Assembly: GCA_030686995.1 (NCBI GenBank)
Contig: CM060692.1
Location: 121,680,796 to 121,744,795, forward strand
DNA from: Artemisia argyi
Taxonomy: Eukaryota; Streptophyta; Magnoliopsida; Asterales; Asteraceae
Direction of reading: 5' to 3'
Length of the DNA stretch: 64,000 bases
The position numbers and the translations under genes were made by a program. The notes below the pieces were generated by a model, which was not told the origin of the DNA, did not search any database, and saw only the letters and a list, made by a program, of their open reading frames with translations. Positions 45,019 to 59,500 of the stretch are shown here, in pieces. How positions within the stretch are numbered: the first letter of the stretch is position 1; every line of letters starts with the position of its first letter.

Positions 45019-45365
45019 TGTTAGGTCACCATTTTACAACATAACCACTAAGATTTCTAGAGAGAGAAAGTAAGTAGAGAGAGAGAGAGTGGAAGGAACA
45101 CTTAATATGAAATAAAAGACTAATAATATTACTAGGTGAACCAACAACCTCTAATGAGGTTTTACAAGTCTATTTATAGGTGAGGATTACGGCTGCACCA
45201 TACTTTGCTAATATTACAAACTTAGCCCTTAGACTTTTTCCAAACCTATAAACTTAGCATAAAACTTTATAAAACATATAAAATCACTAACGTATTAACT
45301 AAACAATGCAACCTATAACAAAACTCAATGATCGACACTTGAAATAATAAAGTCTATTCCCAAGA
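45019..45365 (-). mobile_element. E2 3' LTR
   Basis: 347 bp. On the minus strand its start reads TCTTGGGAATAG instead of TGTTGGGAATAG, so the terminal TG is mutated. The other end, TGTTAGGTCACC on the plus strand, is intact. Confidence 0.9.
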
Positions 45366-45367
45366 AT

Positions 45368-45375
45368 CTCCCCCT
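45368..45375 (-). promoter_or_regulatory. E2 polypurine tract
   Basis: AGGGGGAG on the minus strand, just before the 3' LTR. Further GAGGGGGAG copies lie at 47269-47277 and 47395-47403, matching the layout in E1. Confidence 0.8.
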
Positions 45376-47597
45376 AAGTGTTGGTCATCAAAGGTTGCTC
45401 GACGTCGTAATCTTCTATACTTTGACTTTGTAGTTGACGTCCTCAAAAAAAAAAATAGTTAGCAAAATCTTTCATCATTCTTTGTACTTTGTTCTATGTT
45501 GATGTGATGGTGATCATGTTATGAAGTTGTCTGCCGATCGTCACTTATGTGTTTGTGGTGGTTGTTCGCCATTCCAACATGCTCATACATTTTTGGACTT
45601 AGACTATTGAAAGCACGAAGTTCCTTTGCATACACTTTGATCTTTAGTCTTTATAATTTGTAGATTCTTCTTTTTGGCATAGAATCTTTCTTTGAACTTT
45701 GTGGTGCTAAGATCTTTGGGGGAGCTTTCATTTGCTTCAAGATGTATGTATGAGCATGCTGGAATCTACCATCATGGAGGTGATGTACCTGCAGATAAAC
45801 AGTTAGCAATAATCAACCGGTACTTACAGATAAGGAGTTAGAGCTTGTCAACAGCATATTGTGAATACTCCTTCTAATCCTTATCCAGGCCGTTCCCATA
45901 TCAGACACCCCCGAAGGAGCTTACGAGACCTACTAAGTAGCTTAATGACTGGGTGAGTCACTGGGGATCAATCCACGACTGTAGACCACTAAAGAACCAC
46001 CGCGAACACTAAGCGTAACCTGAGTGGGGTTACCGAAGTGACCTGCTATCAGGGCTGTTTGATGTTGACCCTGGCAGGAATTTCCATTCAATCATTGAGA
46101 AATCCTTTTTGTAATTCTCTCATAAACGTTCTCGGCAGATTGCTATGATCTGCGAAGGACTCAATAATTTACAGCTGGTGTCCATTGATGTAGAACACCA
46201 GTTGTAGAAATACTAAGTGTTCCTAAGAGATCTTTGATGTATCTCATGGCTCTAGACTCAATAACTGCACACTTAGGTTTCCTATGCGGAGACTAGGGAG
46301 GGGGTCTCCTGCTTCAATATCAACCATCTCTAAGAGATAAGTCGATAGATTACACTGGTTCCCCGTAAGAATGAAACAAGTTCTTTTAAGAGAACTTGAG
46401 TGGTTAAGAAGGTTTAGTGCATTGCGTCACTGGGTCTATGACGACTTTATCTTTAATACCGGTGTCGCCTTAGCAACAACCAGTAGCATACGAATTGAAC
46501 CCGATGTCTGCCCTAAGGTAGAACATATGGAGGGCTATTTCTTTTCACCCCTTTCTTTACTTTTCTTTTTAATTCTTCAACTCCTTCTTTCCTCTTTCAT
46601 TCTTTTCTCCTTTTTTCGTATCATACCTAAGGACTTCTAATTCTAACTATTGGAGATGTCCTTGGGTAGATCCCTCTGGCTCTGGCAGATCATAGGACAG
46701 TTTTTCCTATCTTAATCACCTTATAACTCCGTGATTATCCGACAATAGCCAAGAAACCTTTGAAAATCTCTCAAAGTGTTTGTGATTATCAAACATTTTG
46801 TTTTAACACTTTGAGAGTTTTGTGTTTACTTATGAAGGGCTCCCTCTTCACATGTGCTCATAAGCATTTAATAAATTTGCATATGCGGGAGGAGCAAGCA
46901 CTTTTTGAATTGATCCACTTTTAGTGAACAAGACCGATTCGAGACACGCTTACATCACTAGTTAGACTAGCTTGAAATTATTATCCGGCTTGATCAAGTC
47001 CACAAAAAGTTTCTCGAGACGGTACATTTCTACTAAGACAAATCCTTTTCGAGACACGCTTACGTGGCTAGTTAAAGAGTTCCATTGTTAGCTTTTAGGT
47101 GACAACTAGCTCTAGTAACTAACTTGATGTTATTACCCGTCGAGGATAAGTCTTTTTGTGATTGCTAACTTTTATGTTTCTTCAATTCCTGGGTGAATCT
47201 GAGTAGCTCGCATGAGATTTGACTTTAAAGCAACATTGAACTTTCATATTTTAATCACTTTCACTTTTCTCCCCCTCAAAAATAGCATATGAGATGTTGT
47301 TTTTGATAAACTTATGATTAAAATACGCTTTTTGAGTCTTATGGGGAGATATCAACGAGAACTTTCGTTTTTCAAACGATGAGTTTTTCAAGTGCTCCCC
47401 CTCAACAAGTGAATACTCATTGAGGTGAAATACTTGTCTTTTGAGCAGAATTATGAAAATCAGAAAGTGTTTGATTAATTCTACTCAAAAGTAAGAAGCC
47501 TTCGCTCCATGTATAAGGATTGAGGCACTGATGCGTACCTCAGGGTCCTTTCATTACAAGTGCGGGTTGTACACTGTTATTTGTGCACAAACCATAG
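45376..47597 (-). other. E2 3' noncoding region
   Basis: It parallels E1 27007-29294, including the UUCG hairpin (45908-45919), the antisense ORF and the paired CGAGACACGCTTAC repeats near 46941 and 47050. Conservation with E1 is clearly higher here than in ORF3. Confidence 0.75.
46371..46640 (+). CDS. Antisense 89-aa ORF in E2 3' region
   Basis: Same position, orientation relative to the element and length (89 aa) as 28033-28302. The N-terminal 50 residues are nearly identical and the last 11 (FSFFRIIPKDF) are the same. It stays open although all sense ORFs of E2 are broken. The middle segment is read in another frame than in E1 because of two compensating indels, yet it stays hydrophobic. 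Function unknown. Confidence 0.4.
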   Translation: MKQVLLRELEWLRRFSALRHWVYDDFIFNTGVALATTSSIRIEPDVCPKVEHMEGYFFSPLSLLFFLILQLLLSSFILFSFFRIIPKDF

Positions 47598-50500
47598 TTA
47601 TTGATGAAGAAAATTAGGATGAAACAAAGGTAATGTTATACCAAAATGATCATACTCAAGGAGTATCCGGACGGCGGTAAGTGAGAATGTCGGGAATCGG
47701 TTCCCTTGCTCCAATATGCGTATCTGCTCCCTGAACCTTAACTTTTGATCAATCCTAGCCATGAACTTGAGTGCTTCCTTCACATCTCTTCTTCTCCATC
47801 CCACGTTAATTCCACTATCATGTTCTTTGAGTTTATCATTCAAATTAATTCTGACATACTTAAGAGTCTGATCCCCGAACTTATGAACCTCTTCATATCT
47901 CATGAATCTGAACCCATCCCTATACGGATAAACAACTCCAAAAGGTTTGTTGTTGAAGGTAAGCGGTCGTGGGTGCTGGATGCCATGAATATGTTTTTGT
48001 GGAGCAGTAAAGTTGAGGGCTGTCTTATAACTTTTGACTCCTAATTGTGCATCTTCTACTCTTGCTTTGATGATAGTTTGACGCATAAAAAGTAAAATAG
48101 AGTTGATGATGTCATACTGAAGGCTGCCGGGCAAGTGCTGAAGTTTGCCTTAAACCTTGATTAAGTATATGTCAGCAATGTCATTGAGGTTCAACCGATG
48201 ATAGTCTGCTTCACCGAATTTATATAGTTGATTATCGATTCGCTTGACCCCAATTTCATCAAGAAAATTATACCCAAATCTTTTCTCAGTAGGTGGAACG
48301 GCTGTGATGGCAAGAATGCGTTGATTAGAGAAGACTTTGTGGTTGGATCGGAATGACAGCTTGTATTTATAGAATCATTTGCGCATCTCTGGCCAGTGAG
48401 AGTTGCACAAAGCTGCTTCAATGTTGTACTTGATGACAGAAGTGGAGTATAATCCTCTCATTTGATCGTCAAGTTCTTCCAGAGGATATGAAGCTGATTT
48501 GAATTTGGTGAGAGATATAGCATAACGGTGTTCAGGATTTGTGTTCCCATGGATAAGATATAGAAGATCGTTGTTGAAGAAGTATTCCTTAGGGATCTTT
48601 GGATCACTTGGAGGACCAACAAGGGGTAATGGTTAAGAAAAATCTTGAAATTTGAAGTCATCAGGATCCGTGCCAATATACAGTCTGTCCCAAGATGGTC
48701 ACTTTTCCCAAGTAATATTTTCTGACAGAGCTCTAGCAACCTCATCAACGTTATATTCGAACTCAAGTTCAGTTGTGGTGCATGTTTTGAACTCTGTGAA
48801 CCCTGCTTTACGAATCTTAACCAAGTCAGAAAGCTAAAGTCTTTGTGTTTGCATCACCTTTTTGATTCTTTTTGTGAAGCTTATAATAGAACCTTCAGTC
48901 ATTTCTTCAGCTTCAGTGTCATCAGGGTGAGCATCAACCATTTCATCAAACCAGTTAAAAGAAGGAGCATCGGGGTTAATCCATTCAGGAGCTGGAATTA
49001 ATTGAGCTTCCTGAGGTGGTTCCGTAATTGTTTCTGTGATTAGTGGAGGGATATCATCCATATCTACATCAGCATCTTCGGTTGATTGTGTAGGGTTTGG
49101 ATCCTCGGTTGATTGTGGAGGGTTTGGATCAGCAGAAACGTTGACGGTTTCGGTTTTAGTTGTAGGCCTGGAGGTGGAACCGGACACTTTCTTCCTCTTT
49201 TCCTGTAGTGGCTGATCATCTGGGTTGGAATCATCATGACGACGCTTGGTAGCTTTCGTCTTTTTGCAGGCTTCACTTTTCTTTTAAGCTTTCTTGATTG
49301 ACTTAATAATTGCCTTACATAGATCATCCTCATCCGGATCATTCACAATTGCGTCCAATAGTTTGCCTTTGAGATCACTTACTGAAGGGTTTGAAGGTAG
49401 AGTCTGAACGGTGATAGGTGTAGTTTGAAACCTTTGAGAAACAATCCCTGCAAGATTATCTCTGATGTAGTGTTCTACAGCGGAAGGAAGTGTCTCCTGA
49501 ATATACTTTCGAACCTCTCTTGGTTATCTCTGTTTCACCTGGTGCTCAACTGCTACATCAACATTATAAATCTTGAAAGCTTCAACATCACGCTTTTGTT
49601 CGTTAACTTGTTTCTGGAGCGCGTTGTATTGGTCATGTAATGATCTCAGCAAGCTTGAGTGAACAACTGTTGTAGGATGACTTGGTGTAGGTGATAAAGG
49701 TTGTTGTTGTGGTTGAACTGTGGATGGTCCTTCATCAATACCCACAATGTCAATAGAGGTGTCTTTACTTGTATCAGGTTGTTCATCCTTACCATCACCA
49801 TCCGAATCATCATCACTTTCATCATTCTTATCTTCTTCATCATCTTCAGATTTCTCAGCTTCTTCACTTTTCAGAATTCTTTTCTTCATCACTGCTTTCC
49901 TCATTCTCAGATACATGACGGTGTTTGAGATCGTGTTTCTTCTGATGATTGTTTTTCTCTTTCCGAGCTTGGAGTTGGCATTTCCACATCCTGAGTACCA
50001 GAACCTTCACCTTTCTTAGTTAATCTTGCAATTATGTCCTCCTCTGATAGTTTGCTTTCTCTTAAAGTAATTTGTAATTGTTCTTCTTCTTCTTCAGATT
50101 CGGACATTGGTGAGGTGACTGATTCTTCTTGAGTTTCTTTAGCTTTTCCCTTATCTGCCTTCTTTCTTTTAGTCAGTGTAAGCTTTTCAGTTTCAGTTTC
50201 CTGCTGACCATCTCCTTCATCATCCGTTGGTTTATCTCGAAGAGTTGTCACTTTCTTCTTAGACTGTATAGTGACTTTCTTGGTTCTGGATTTGGGAATT
50301 GTTTTTATTTTAGATGCAGCTTTTGAAGTTTTCCCTTTCTTCTGTTGAGTCAAACCAACTTGATCATTTCTTTGAGCTTCATCGTATACTGAATATGCCT
50401 TAGTGCTACGGACTGCTTTAGGTATCAGATGATCAGGGATTCTCATTCCTTGTTTCTGAGTGTTTGTCTTTTGAATCATGGTTTTAGAATACTTATGGTC

Positions 50501-51234
50501 CATAACAGGGGTGTGTTTCTTATCTACCCATCTACGATCAATCTCTGGGTTTGTTTCCATGAAATGAGCAATGAGGCACTTTGTGAATCTGTAGAATGGA
50601 ATTCTAGTGGTAGAGGATATCTGAAACTGTCTTGCTTGATAAACTATATCATCCCAGATCAGTTGAGCATAGTCAATGTTAGCTTGATTGACAACCCCCA
50701 GAAAATCTGCATTAATTCTAGAGAAGGATGTTCATGCCCAGTTTCTTTGTCCGTTAAACTTTTGGTGAGGAAAGAGTAAAGTGTGAGCCATGGTTGTGGA
50801 ATGAATTTCCTATTGACATGAGATATTCTGTTGAGTTTGACTTCTGATTCATCATACTACAGGTCTCGAAGAAGTCTGATAACATCTGATAATGATGGCA
50901 ACGGAGTGAATTTCTTGACATTAGCAGGCAAACTAAGAACAGTGCGGAGAGTTTGTACATCAAACACAATTTGTTTGTGATCAAGATGAACACCCAATGT
51001 TTTCTCATTTTTGCTAATTTCAATAGATTCCCAAAATTGTATTAAGTAGACTTCTGGTACTGTAGTTGTGATGGTGAGAAGATTAAATATGAAGTGTTCT
51101 TTGAGTAACTCTAGGATGATAGCACAAGTTGGATGACATGTGAATGTTTCAAAATCTATCCTATGGTTTGTCTTTGCGATTATTCTTTCATCTCCTTGAA
51201 TCAATTCGTGTCTGGGTGTTGATGTCTTTGCCAT
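47598..51234 (-). pseudogene. E2 ORF3, broken and strongly diverged
   Basis: It starts at ATG 51234 (MAKTSTPRH) and ends near 47598, with many stops between (open pieces at 50857-51234, 49907-50560, 49524-49916, 48834-49187, 47598-48134). Motifs shared with E1 ORF3 include VPEVYLIQFW near the start, and RVEDAQLGV, RYEEVHKFGDQTLK and REQIR near the end. Overall similarity is low (my estimate 25-40%), against about 90% in pol. Confidence 0.8.
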
Positions 51235-51310
51235 TTTTTGTACCTGAAATGATTCATAAAACCAACAAAAGCCAGGTGGTGATAAGCTCGTTAGTGTTAG
51301 AGACTAGAAC
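51234..51310 (-). promoter_or_regulatory. Candidate 3' splice site ahead of E2 ORF3
   Basis: On the minus strand CTAACACTAAC is followed by ATGAATCATTTCAG ending at 51244, nine bases before the ATG. It matches the arrangement in E1. Confidence 0.45.
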
Positions 51311-51639
51311 AATTTCCCATGATAGATAATCAAACACCTAAGACAAATCCATCATCACATATACATCACTTGATAAATCAATCAGAGAACTACATCATAA
51401 AAAAATCACATCACTTAGACTCACATAACTCAATAACATATATCCCTTAAGTCTAAGTCGACGAAACAACCAAGACTTGATAAATTTTGAAAAATTTCGG
51501 CAGCATTTCATTTCATAAAATAGGAAAAACTAGAATCCATACGGTGATGGTTCCATTTGAAACTCCTGACTCGGAGTGAAAAACCACGAAACAAGTTTAG
51601 TTCCAAAAAAATTATTGCATAACTTTGAAAAATATTTTA

Positions 51640-52085
51640 AACTCGACAAAAATTCTCTTAACTCAATAATAATGACACAATTTAGACTAAACTCGATAAA
51701 ATTATAACTGAACTTGATAAAACTCGATAACAGAAGACTTAACTCGATATGCACAGAAGCAATCCCAAACTCGATAACATGCATAATTTATACTCGAAAA
51801 ACATAGAAAATTCCAAACTTGATAAACATTGAAAATTCCAAACTCGATAAACATTATGACTACAAAAACTCGATAACCACAGAAGGAAGCAAACTCGATA
51901 AACAGATAAAACCATAGGCAAACTTGATAAACATCCATTAAATCCTAACTCGATAAGCATACAAGTCTTAATTCCATAACTTTTCTAACTCGGTACGCAT
52001 CAAACTCGATAACCAGTTACGGAAAAACTTAGGCAAACTTGATAATAGACATATCTAACTCGATAAAACTCGATAAAAATCACAA
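51640..52085 (-). repeat. TCGATAA-motif array before E2 ORF3
   Basis: About fifteen to twenty copies of AACTCGATAA or close variants on the plus strand (TTATCGAGTT in element sense). The core matches E1 array 2 but the flanking bases and main orientation differ. Confidence 0.8.
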
Positions 52086-52949
52086 AATTCACCACTTATT
52101 CAGATTGTCGTAATAGACAAAACTACACGCAGATGAAATCAAGAATTTAGCACCTTTCTAATGAACATATTTGAGCCACAAACAATATTATAAACGAATA
52201 AGCACAAACCCAGTGGTTGATAAGAGAAAACGAGCTTATGAATCCTAAAACACCTATTATACGCTAGATTTTTGCAATGGTAAACAATGCAAAGGTGGAT
52301 TTACACACTTTAGGACCGGCCGCAATTGGCAATAAGCATTAATTAACCTAAAACTAACCATTTCAAAAACACCCAAATTCAATATTATGAACCCTAAAAC
52401 TCGATTATGACCAAAGATAACCATAGAATGAGTGGAGAAAATACGGGCGAGTGTTAGAATCAATGAGAATGACTAGCTTAAACACTTACAATAACTGGAA
52501 CTTGTAAAACTTGAAAATCTTGATTATTGAAATATTTAGAAGCGTATAGGTGTTTGAAATCGTGGAAAACATGAAACAGATGTAGAGACCAAAGTATATA
52601 GTTGAAACTTTGAGTTATTGACACTTTAGGTCCTTTAACTTGCATCCCATTCAAAATAGAAATCAATTATCCACATTTAGCCCCCCAAGTATTATAGAGT
52701 TTTTAAAATCTTGAGACCATGGAAAAATGTTCTGAGTATAATGAATGTGACACCCTCTTGAACCAACCACGATAAATAACTTTGAAAATTTTAATAATCA
52801 ATGGTTCACGATGTATCGAGAAATGATTTTATTGTGATGATGAGAAAAAAATTTTGAAATGAAGAAGTTGAAAAAGATTTCTGTCTCCCCCTAAACATAT
52901 GCACTTTAGAATGATTTAGAAAAACGTTGTGCATATCTTGAAGAAAGAA

Positions 52950-52951
<2 letters not shown>

Positions 52952-52984
<33 letters not shown>
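52952..52984 (-). repeat. Poly(A) tract (poly(T) on plus) after E2 pol
   Basis: 33 consecutive T on the plus strand, about 90 bp after the pol stop in element sense, as in E1. Confidence 0.95.
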
Positions 52985-52986
<2 letters not shown>

Positions 52987-53075
52987 TATTTTTTTTATAG
53001 TTTTTTTTTGAATTTTATATTTTTGTATTTGGTTTTTGAAAATTATTTACAAAGGATAGTTTTGATGTTTGACTG

Positions 53076-56000
53076 TTACTTGTATTTTAAAAACTTTTCC
53101 AGATCGTCTGGAGTCAAACATGGCATACCAATTTGGTGAACAAAACTAGCAAACCTTGATGGAGCTAAGGCTTTGGTAAGTAAGTCCGCCAATTGGTACT
53201 CAGTTCCAACAAAATATAATTCAACTGTACCCTTTTCAACATGCTCCTTGATGAAATGATATCGAAGATCGATGTGTTTTGATTTGCAGTGATGAACGGT
53301 GTTGCAGGAAATGGCAATGGCACTTTTGGAGTCGCAGTAGATGGGAATCTTATTGAATAGGTAACCATAGTCCTTAAGTTGTTATCTCATCCATATGACT
53401 TGAGCACAACAAGCAGACATAGCTACGTACTCAGATTCGGTTGATGACAGTGATGTGCATTCCTGCTTCTTTGATTGCCAAGACACAAGCTTATCTCCAA
53501 GAAACTGTAATCCACCTGATGTACTTTTTCGCGTGTCTAAACATCCAGCATGGTCAGCGTCTGAAAAAGCAATTAGTTCGAAACCAGAATCCTTCGGATA
53601 CCAGATTCCCAAATGGATGGTTCCCTTTATGTATCGAAGGATTCTTTTTGCCTCATTGAGGTGTTTCTCAGTTGGTTTAGACTGATAACACGAACACATA
53701 TAGACAACAAATACAATATCAGGTCTACTAGATGTGAGATACATGAGGGACACAATAATACTTCGGTATTTGGTAGGGTCTACAGGAGTCCCATGTATAT
53801 CAGCATCTAGTTTTGTGGAATTGGCCATAGGTGTATTCATTGTATCACAGCTTTGCATTCCATGTTTCTTTAAAATCTCAAGAGCATATTTAGACTGATT
53901 TAGAAAAATTCCACGAGGTGATTGATGAACTTGTAGTCCTAGAAAGAACGTAAGTTCACCCATCATGGACATTTCGAAATTATCTGTCATTAATTTTGCA
54001 AAATCCATTGAGTAAAGTTTGTTGGTTGAAGCAAAAATAATGTCATCGACATAAATTTGAACAATTAATAAGTCTGCCCCGTATGTTTTTGTAAACAGTG
54101 TTGGGTCCACCGAGCCTAGAGTAAAGTTATTGGCCAACAGGAATTTAGATAACTTATCATACCACGCCCTGGGGGCTTGCTTGAGACCGTAGAGAGACTT
54201 CTCAAGCTTGTAGACATGATTAGGACGTTCTGGATCAACGAATCCTTCAGGTTGACTGGCATAAACAACTTCACGGAGTTGACCATTCAGAAAAGCCTTT
54301 TTCACGTCCATTTGATAAACAATCATATTCCGATGAGTAGCATATGCTAAGAAGATCCGTACAGCTTCAAGTCTAGCTACTGGAGCAAATGATTCTTCAA
54401 AATCGATTCCTTCTTCTAGAGAGTATCGTTTTGCTACCAAGCATGATTTGTTACGTATGACAGTTCCTTCTGCATCCAGTTTGTTTTTCCAGATCCATTT
54501 TAAGCCAATGACAATCATTCCTTCGGGTTTTTCAACCATTTCCCAGACTTCCAATCTTTGAAAGGATTCAAATTCTTCTTGCATAGACTCAATCCAGTTT
54601 TCGTAAGTCATAGCTTCTTTGATGTTCTTTGGCACAGTTTCACATACTGTAAGTGCGTATATGCAAGTTTCACCGTCTGTGTGAAGGCGTTGTCTTGTCA
54701 TAATAGGTGCATCTGGATGGCCAATAATTTGAACTAATGGGTGATCTCTAGTCCATTTGTGTGTCGAAGGGTGAAGTTGATAAGTATCTCACATGTTAGC
54801 AGGATCTAAATTGCGTGTAGATGATTCAGCTACTTCAGGAAATGTTGGAGCCGGTGCAAACGGGTTAAAGAATGCATTTGGATCATACTCTGCGGGTTGT
54901 GGAACTGATTGTGGTGTAGGATCTTCAGCTGATTGTCGTGAGTTGGAAGCGGTTTGTTCTGCTGTTACGGGAGATGCAATTGGAGGACCGTCTTTCTCAA
55001 CAGTTGTTGTTGTTTGTTGAGGTGAATCAGGTACTTGAATATTTTTAGGTTGTGCAGCGGAAATTGGTGAGACCTCTGAAGAACGGTATTCAATTGTATC
55101 ATCAAACAGTGGAGCAAACAGGGTTTCCAATACTTTGCGGTTAAGAGGCAATGGTTCAACCGAAGAGTCCAGAAAGTTAAGATGGTTGGATTCGGGTCCT
55201 AAGCTGTTTTGCTCAGAAGCCGTTTGAGTGAGTTCATCGAAATTAGCATGAATAGTCTCTTGAATTTCTCTTGTACGACGGTTCCATATCCGAAAGCCTT
55301 TTGAATTTTCACAATAACCAACGAACACTCCGATGTCAGCCTTTGCTTTAAGTTTACCTAAATCATCACGATCATTTTTCGGATAACAAAGTGCTCCAAA
55401 TACATGAAAGTAGTCGATGTTTGGTTTTCTTTTGTGAACAATCTGATATGGTGTTTTGTGATGGCTTTTTGTGATCATGCAACGGTTTTGGGTGTAACAG
55501 GCAGTTGAAACAACTTCTGCCCATAAGTAATCTGGTAATTGAGCATTTATCAACATAGTTCTTGCAGCTTCCACTAACGTCCTGTTGCATCTTTCAAAGA
55601 CTCCATTCTGTTCTGGGCTTTGCGGAATAGATGTTTGATGTTCAATTCCCACTTTCTCAAAATATAACTGAAGAGTCTGATTCTTAAATTCTGTACCATT
55701 GTCAGTTCTGACCATTCTGACCATGTTGCGTAACTGAACTTGAATTTTAGTGAGAAAGGTGATGATCATTGAAGGAGCTTGATCTTTACTGCGTAGACAA
55801 TAGACCCAAGTCCATCTGGAGTAATCATCCACAATTACAAGTATGTAGCATTTACCGTTGATACTTTGAACACGCATCGGACCACACAAATCCATATGGA
55901 GCAATTGTAAAACATGATTCGTATTGTGCTCGGTCTTAGAAGGAAAATGAGCTTGAGTACTTTTTCCTTGTTCACAGGCCGAACATAAGTGATCTTTGGT

Positions 56001-56585
56001 AAAACGGAATCTTGGAAAACCATCAACAAGTTTATGACGAGCAAGTTCAGTCATAGTTTTGAAATTCAAGTGCGAAAGACGTTTATGCCATAACCAATAT
56101 TTAGTTGATTCTGCTTTGGAGAGAAGACATATCGGAGATGAAGCAATCATATCAGACATCGATATTGTGTAAAGATTTGAACTACGTGAGCCGGACATAA
56201 GATCATTTCCTTGTAAGTCACGAACGAAACAAGTTTTCTCACGAAATGTAACTTCTAAATCCCCATCACAAAATTGACCGACTGAAAAGAGGTTGTGACC
56301 TAGGCCTTCCACATAATAAACACGACTGATGTCAATGTTCCCACTGATATAGTCACCGTATCCCATGATTAAAGCGTAATGATCATTCCCGAATCTAACA
56401 GTTCCGATAAACTTTGTCACAAAGTTGACTAACAGTTTGAGATTGCCTGTCATATGTCGGGTACATCCGCTATCAAAAATCCAGAGAACAATCTGAACCG
56501 CCTGCATTACAAGAAGACGACGAAGATGGAACAGAAGTAAGGGTGGAACCCAAAGAAAGTGCGGGTTCCAGTTGGTTAGAAGCAC
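53076..56585 (-). pseudogene. pol: E2 pol, nearly complete with stops
   Basis: All domains are recognisable: protease [10 protein letters not shown], integrase ([24 protein letters not shown]), RT with YVDD and RNase H ([10 protein letters not shown]). In-frame stops break it near 54790 (CGA to TGA type) and 53380. It is in the +1 frame relative to gag, as in E1. The end FLKYK is followed by TAA at 53076. Confidence 0.9.
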
Positions 56586-59500
56586 ACGTATTCAATAATA
56601 TAGGAATCCATTTAAAGTCTGGTTTATATTGTAACCAACGTTGCCAATTCCAACTAGTTCTCGCTTTCTTTTTGCTGTATTCACTAACTTTGGGCTTGTT
56701 CCTAGAATTGTTCCTAACTATGGGGGTAACCTCAACCTCATTAGAAACCGTAGATGGCGGTTTTCCTAATATAGACTTAGATGCATTAGTGGGCCTAAAA
56801 GGAATGCATGTCCTACGTTTCTTATGACAATTTAACAACGAATTAGCAAGACATTTTGTATGATCACCAGATAACACACTTTTACGACAAAACACACAAG
56901 ATGCATTAGAAGCATTTAGAGGTACATCATTCGTTACACTGAGATTTTGATTACAATTTGCTAGATTACAATCTAAGTCAGGTGCAACATGAGTTTTATT
57001 CAAATTCCTAAGTGGATCTTCTACTCCTTGGACTTCTAGTTTTCCGCTATTACGTTGCCAGATCTTAGTCTTCCTAGTCTTTTTGTTACTTTTTCTCTTG
57101 GGTCTGCTAACGCTTTTAGTTGAGACTAATCCTGTAGAAGTTGAAGAATTAACATTAGAATTTTGAGCATGATTTCCTTTATCTGTTTTGTCTAAGTGGT
57201 ATTATCCTGGTGCAATCACTGTGGTGTCAACAAACATTCATTTCTCAAGTATCCTAATTTTCTCTTTTAAATCAATGATGATGTGATTTTTATCCTGAAT
57301 TTCAGACTCAAGTTTCACGTTGCAATAATTAATGTCATCGTGGTTTTGTTGCCATTCAGCATTTTCAATTTTTAATTCAACAATTTCCTTCTCATATTTG
57401 AGACACAGACTTTTAAAAGACTCAGTATTTTTGCAACTTTGACAAGACTTTGAAACATTTTGACTCTGAAGTTTTAATTCCGTTTCAAGACTTTGAGCTT
57501 GACACCATTCAAGTCTTTGTTTAAGTTGACAAATTTATTTTGAAAAATGTTGTGTCACATCATCATTGTTTTTCCTTAACATATCATTATCATGTCTTAG
57601 TGTCTCTACTTCTGTGTTCAGCAAATTATTGTCTACACAAAGATCATCCACAAGCATAGAAGTACCAGATTTATAGAGATCATTCATGATAATAGAAAAA
57701 ATATCAGCAGTGAGAACTTGTTCCAAGAGTTGATCAGCATCATTTTTCAAAAATCTGTTTCTTTGTTTTTGAACCAAAAACGCATTTTCATTTGAATGAA
57801 AAACGTTTATCATTGATTTGACTTCTTTTTGAAGTTCCTGTTCCCAACGTGTAGCACAGTGATAGAGGTGTTGAACGATTGGTAACATTTGTTTTTGAAA
57901 AATATCTCTCTTTTCTCGCTCGTAAGCGGATTGAAAAGTTTCAATTTTTATTTCTGAATTTCGTTCAATTGTTTCTTCCAAAATTTCGATGTCTTCCATA
58001 AAAGTTTTGAAATAATTTAGAACACGACAACTTTTTGGTAAAGGCGTAACTTCACCAGAAGATAGTAAAGGACCATTTACTTGTGCCACAGTTTGGATAG
58101 GAGCCGCATTAGAAGACGAAACATATGACTCAGTGACAAACCATGATTTCTCAGGTATTTCCTTTTGAGGAACAAAATATTTAGAAATGTGAGGAGTTTT
58201 TGAATAGTCATATGGTTTCCAATATTCAACTTGACTCATTTTTGATCGACTCTCTTCTTCAAGTTCTTCCTCTTCCTCAGTATCAAAAACAACAGTACGC
58301 ACAATCATATCATCATGCATACATTCCTTACTATAAAATTTGGGATTTTCAATGAACGCTTTGTGAAGAAACATTGATTTGTAATCACCAAGTACAAAAC
58401 CTTTATCGGGTCTCGGTTTTAAAGTAAATTTCTGAATTGTAGTGACAGAGCCCCCGGTTTTGTAAACAACATTACAAAAATCTTTGAGTTGTTTTTCAAG
58501 ATCAACATTCTCATATAGTAAGTTATCTATATACTTCCTTTTTCGTATTTTATGTTCACAAAATTCCTTTTTGCAAATTGACAACTCTGTTTGTGTTATT
58601 GAAAGCTCTTTTTGAAGTTGTTCAACTTGTTTTTGAAGTTCGCACTTGTCATTTTCTAGTTTCGAAACCATCTTTCCATTTGACTCAACTAAATCTTGCA
58701 TTTTTTGTTGAAGATCTTGTTCTTTATTGTAATATTCTTGAAAAGCTTTTTCAAAACTTTTTTCATGTTTAACCTTGTGTTCCATATTTGAAAGTTGAAT
58801 TTTATAACACTCAATATCTCTTGCAAGTGACACATTTGTTTCTTTTAAAGATTTATTTTGATCATTCTTTTGCTTGATTAGTAAAATTTGATCTTGTAGT
58901 TGTTTGGCCATCAACATGATCTAGTCAGTAGGATCAGAGTAAGGTTCATTTTGTTCGTCCTGATCATGTTTGTCATTCTCAATAGGATCATCAAATGAAA
59001 CAACTGTGTCATCATCAAATATGACAACTGTGCTTATTTGTTCTTCTGTTTGAGAAGATAAAGATTAGTCAGGTGGAACAACTTGCGCCCTATCTGATTC
59101 AGAAACAGAGGTTGATACTATATCATGTATTAAGCAAGCATTAAGATCATGTACCTGAGACAAACCATCAGTGTCATACACTGGGCCTGAATCATTCATA
59201 CGAAGTTCCTGCATGTTGGCCATAAGCATCACAGCTGCATTAGCTTCCAAGTCTTCCATATCATCATCGTTGTACGCATTTCCCATGAAGCTGTTCTCCT
59301 GCTCAGTGAAGTGTCCTTCCTTTTCATCTTGAAGAGCCATAAGTAATGCCTGCTTGTGAAACTTACTGCCCCGAGTTCTCGGTTTTGGACATGCAGTTGC
59401 AATATGACCTTTCTCATTACAGTTATAACACTACACTGCATTCCCAGAGTTAGAGTTCCCAGTTTCAACTATTTCAGAGCTTTGCTGAGAAGCACCAGAA

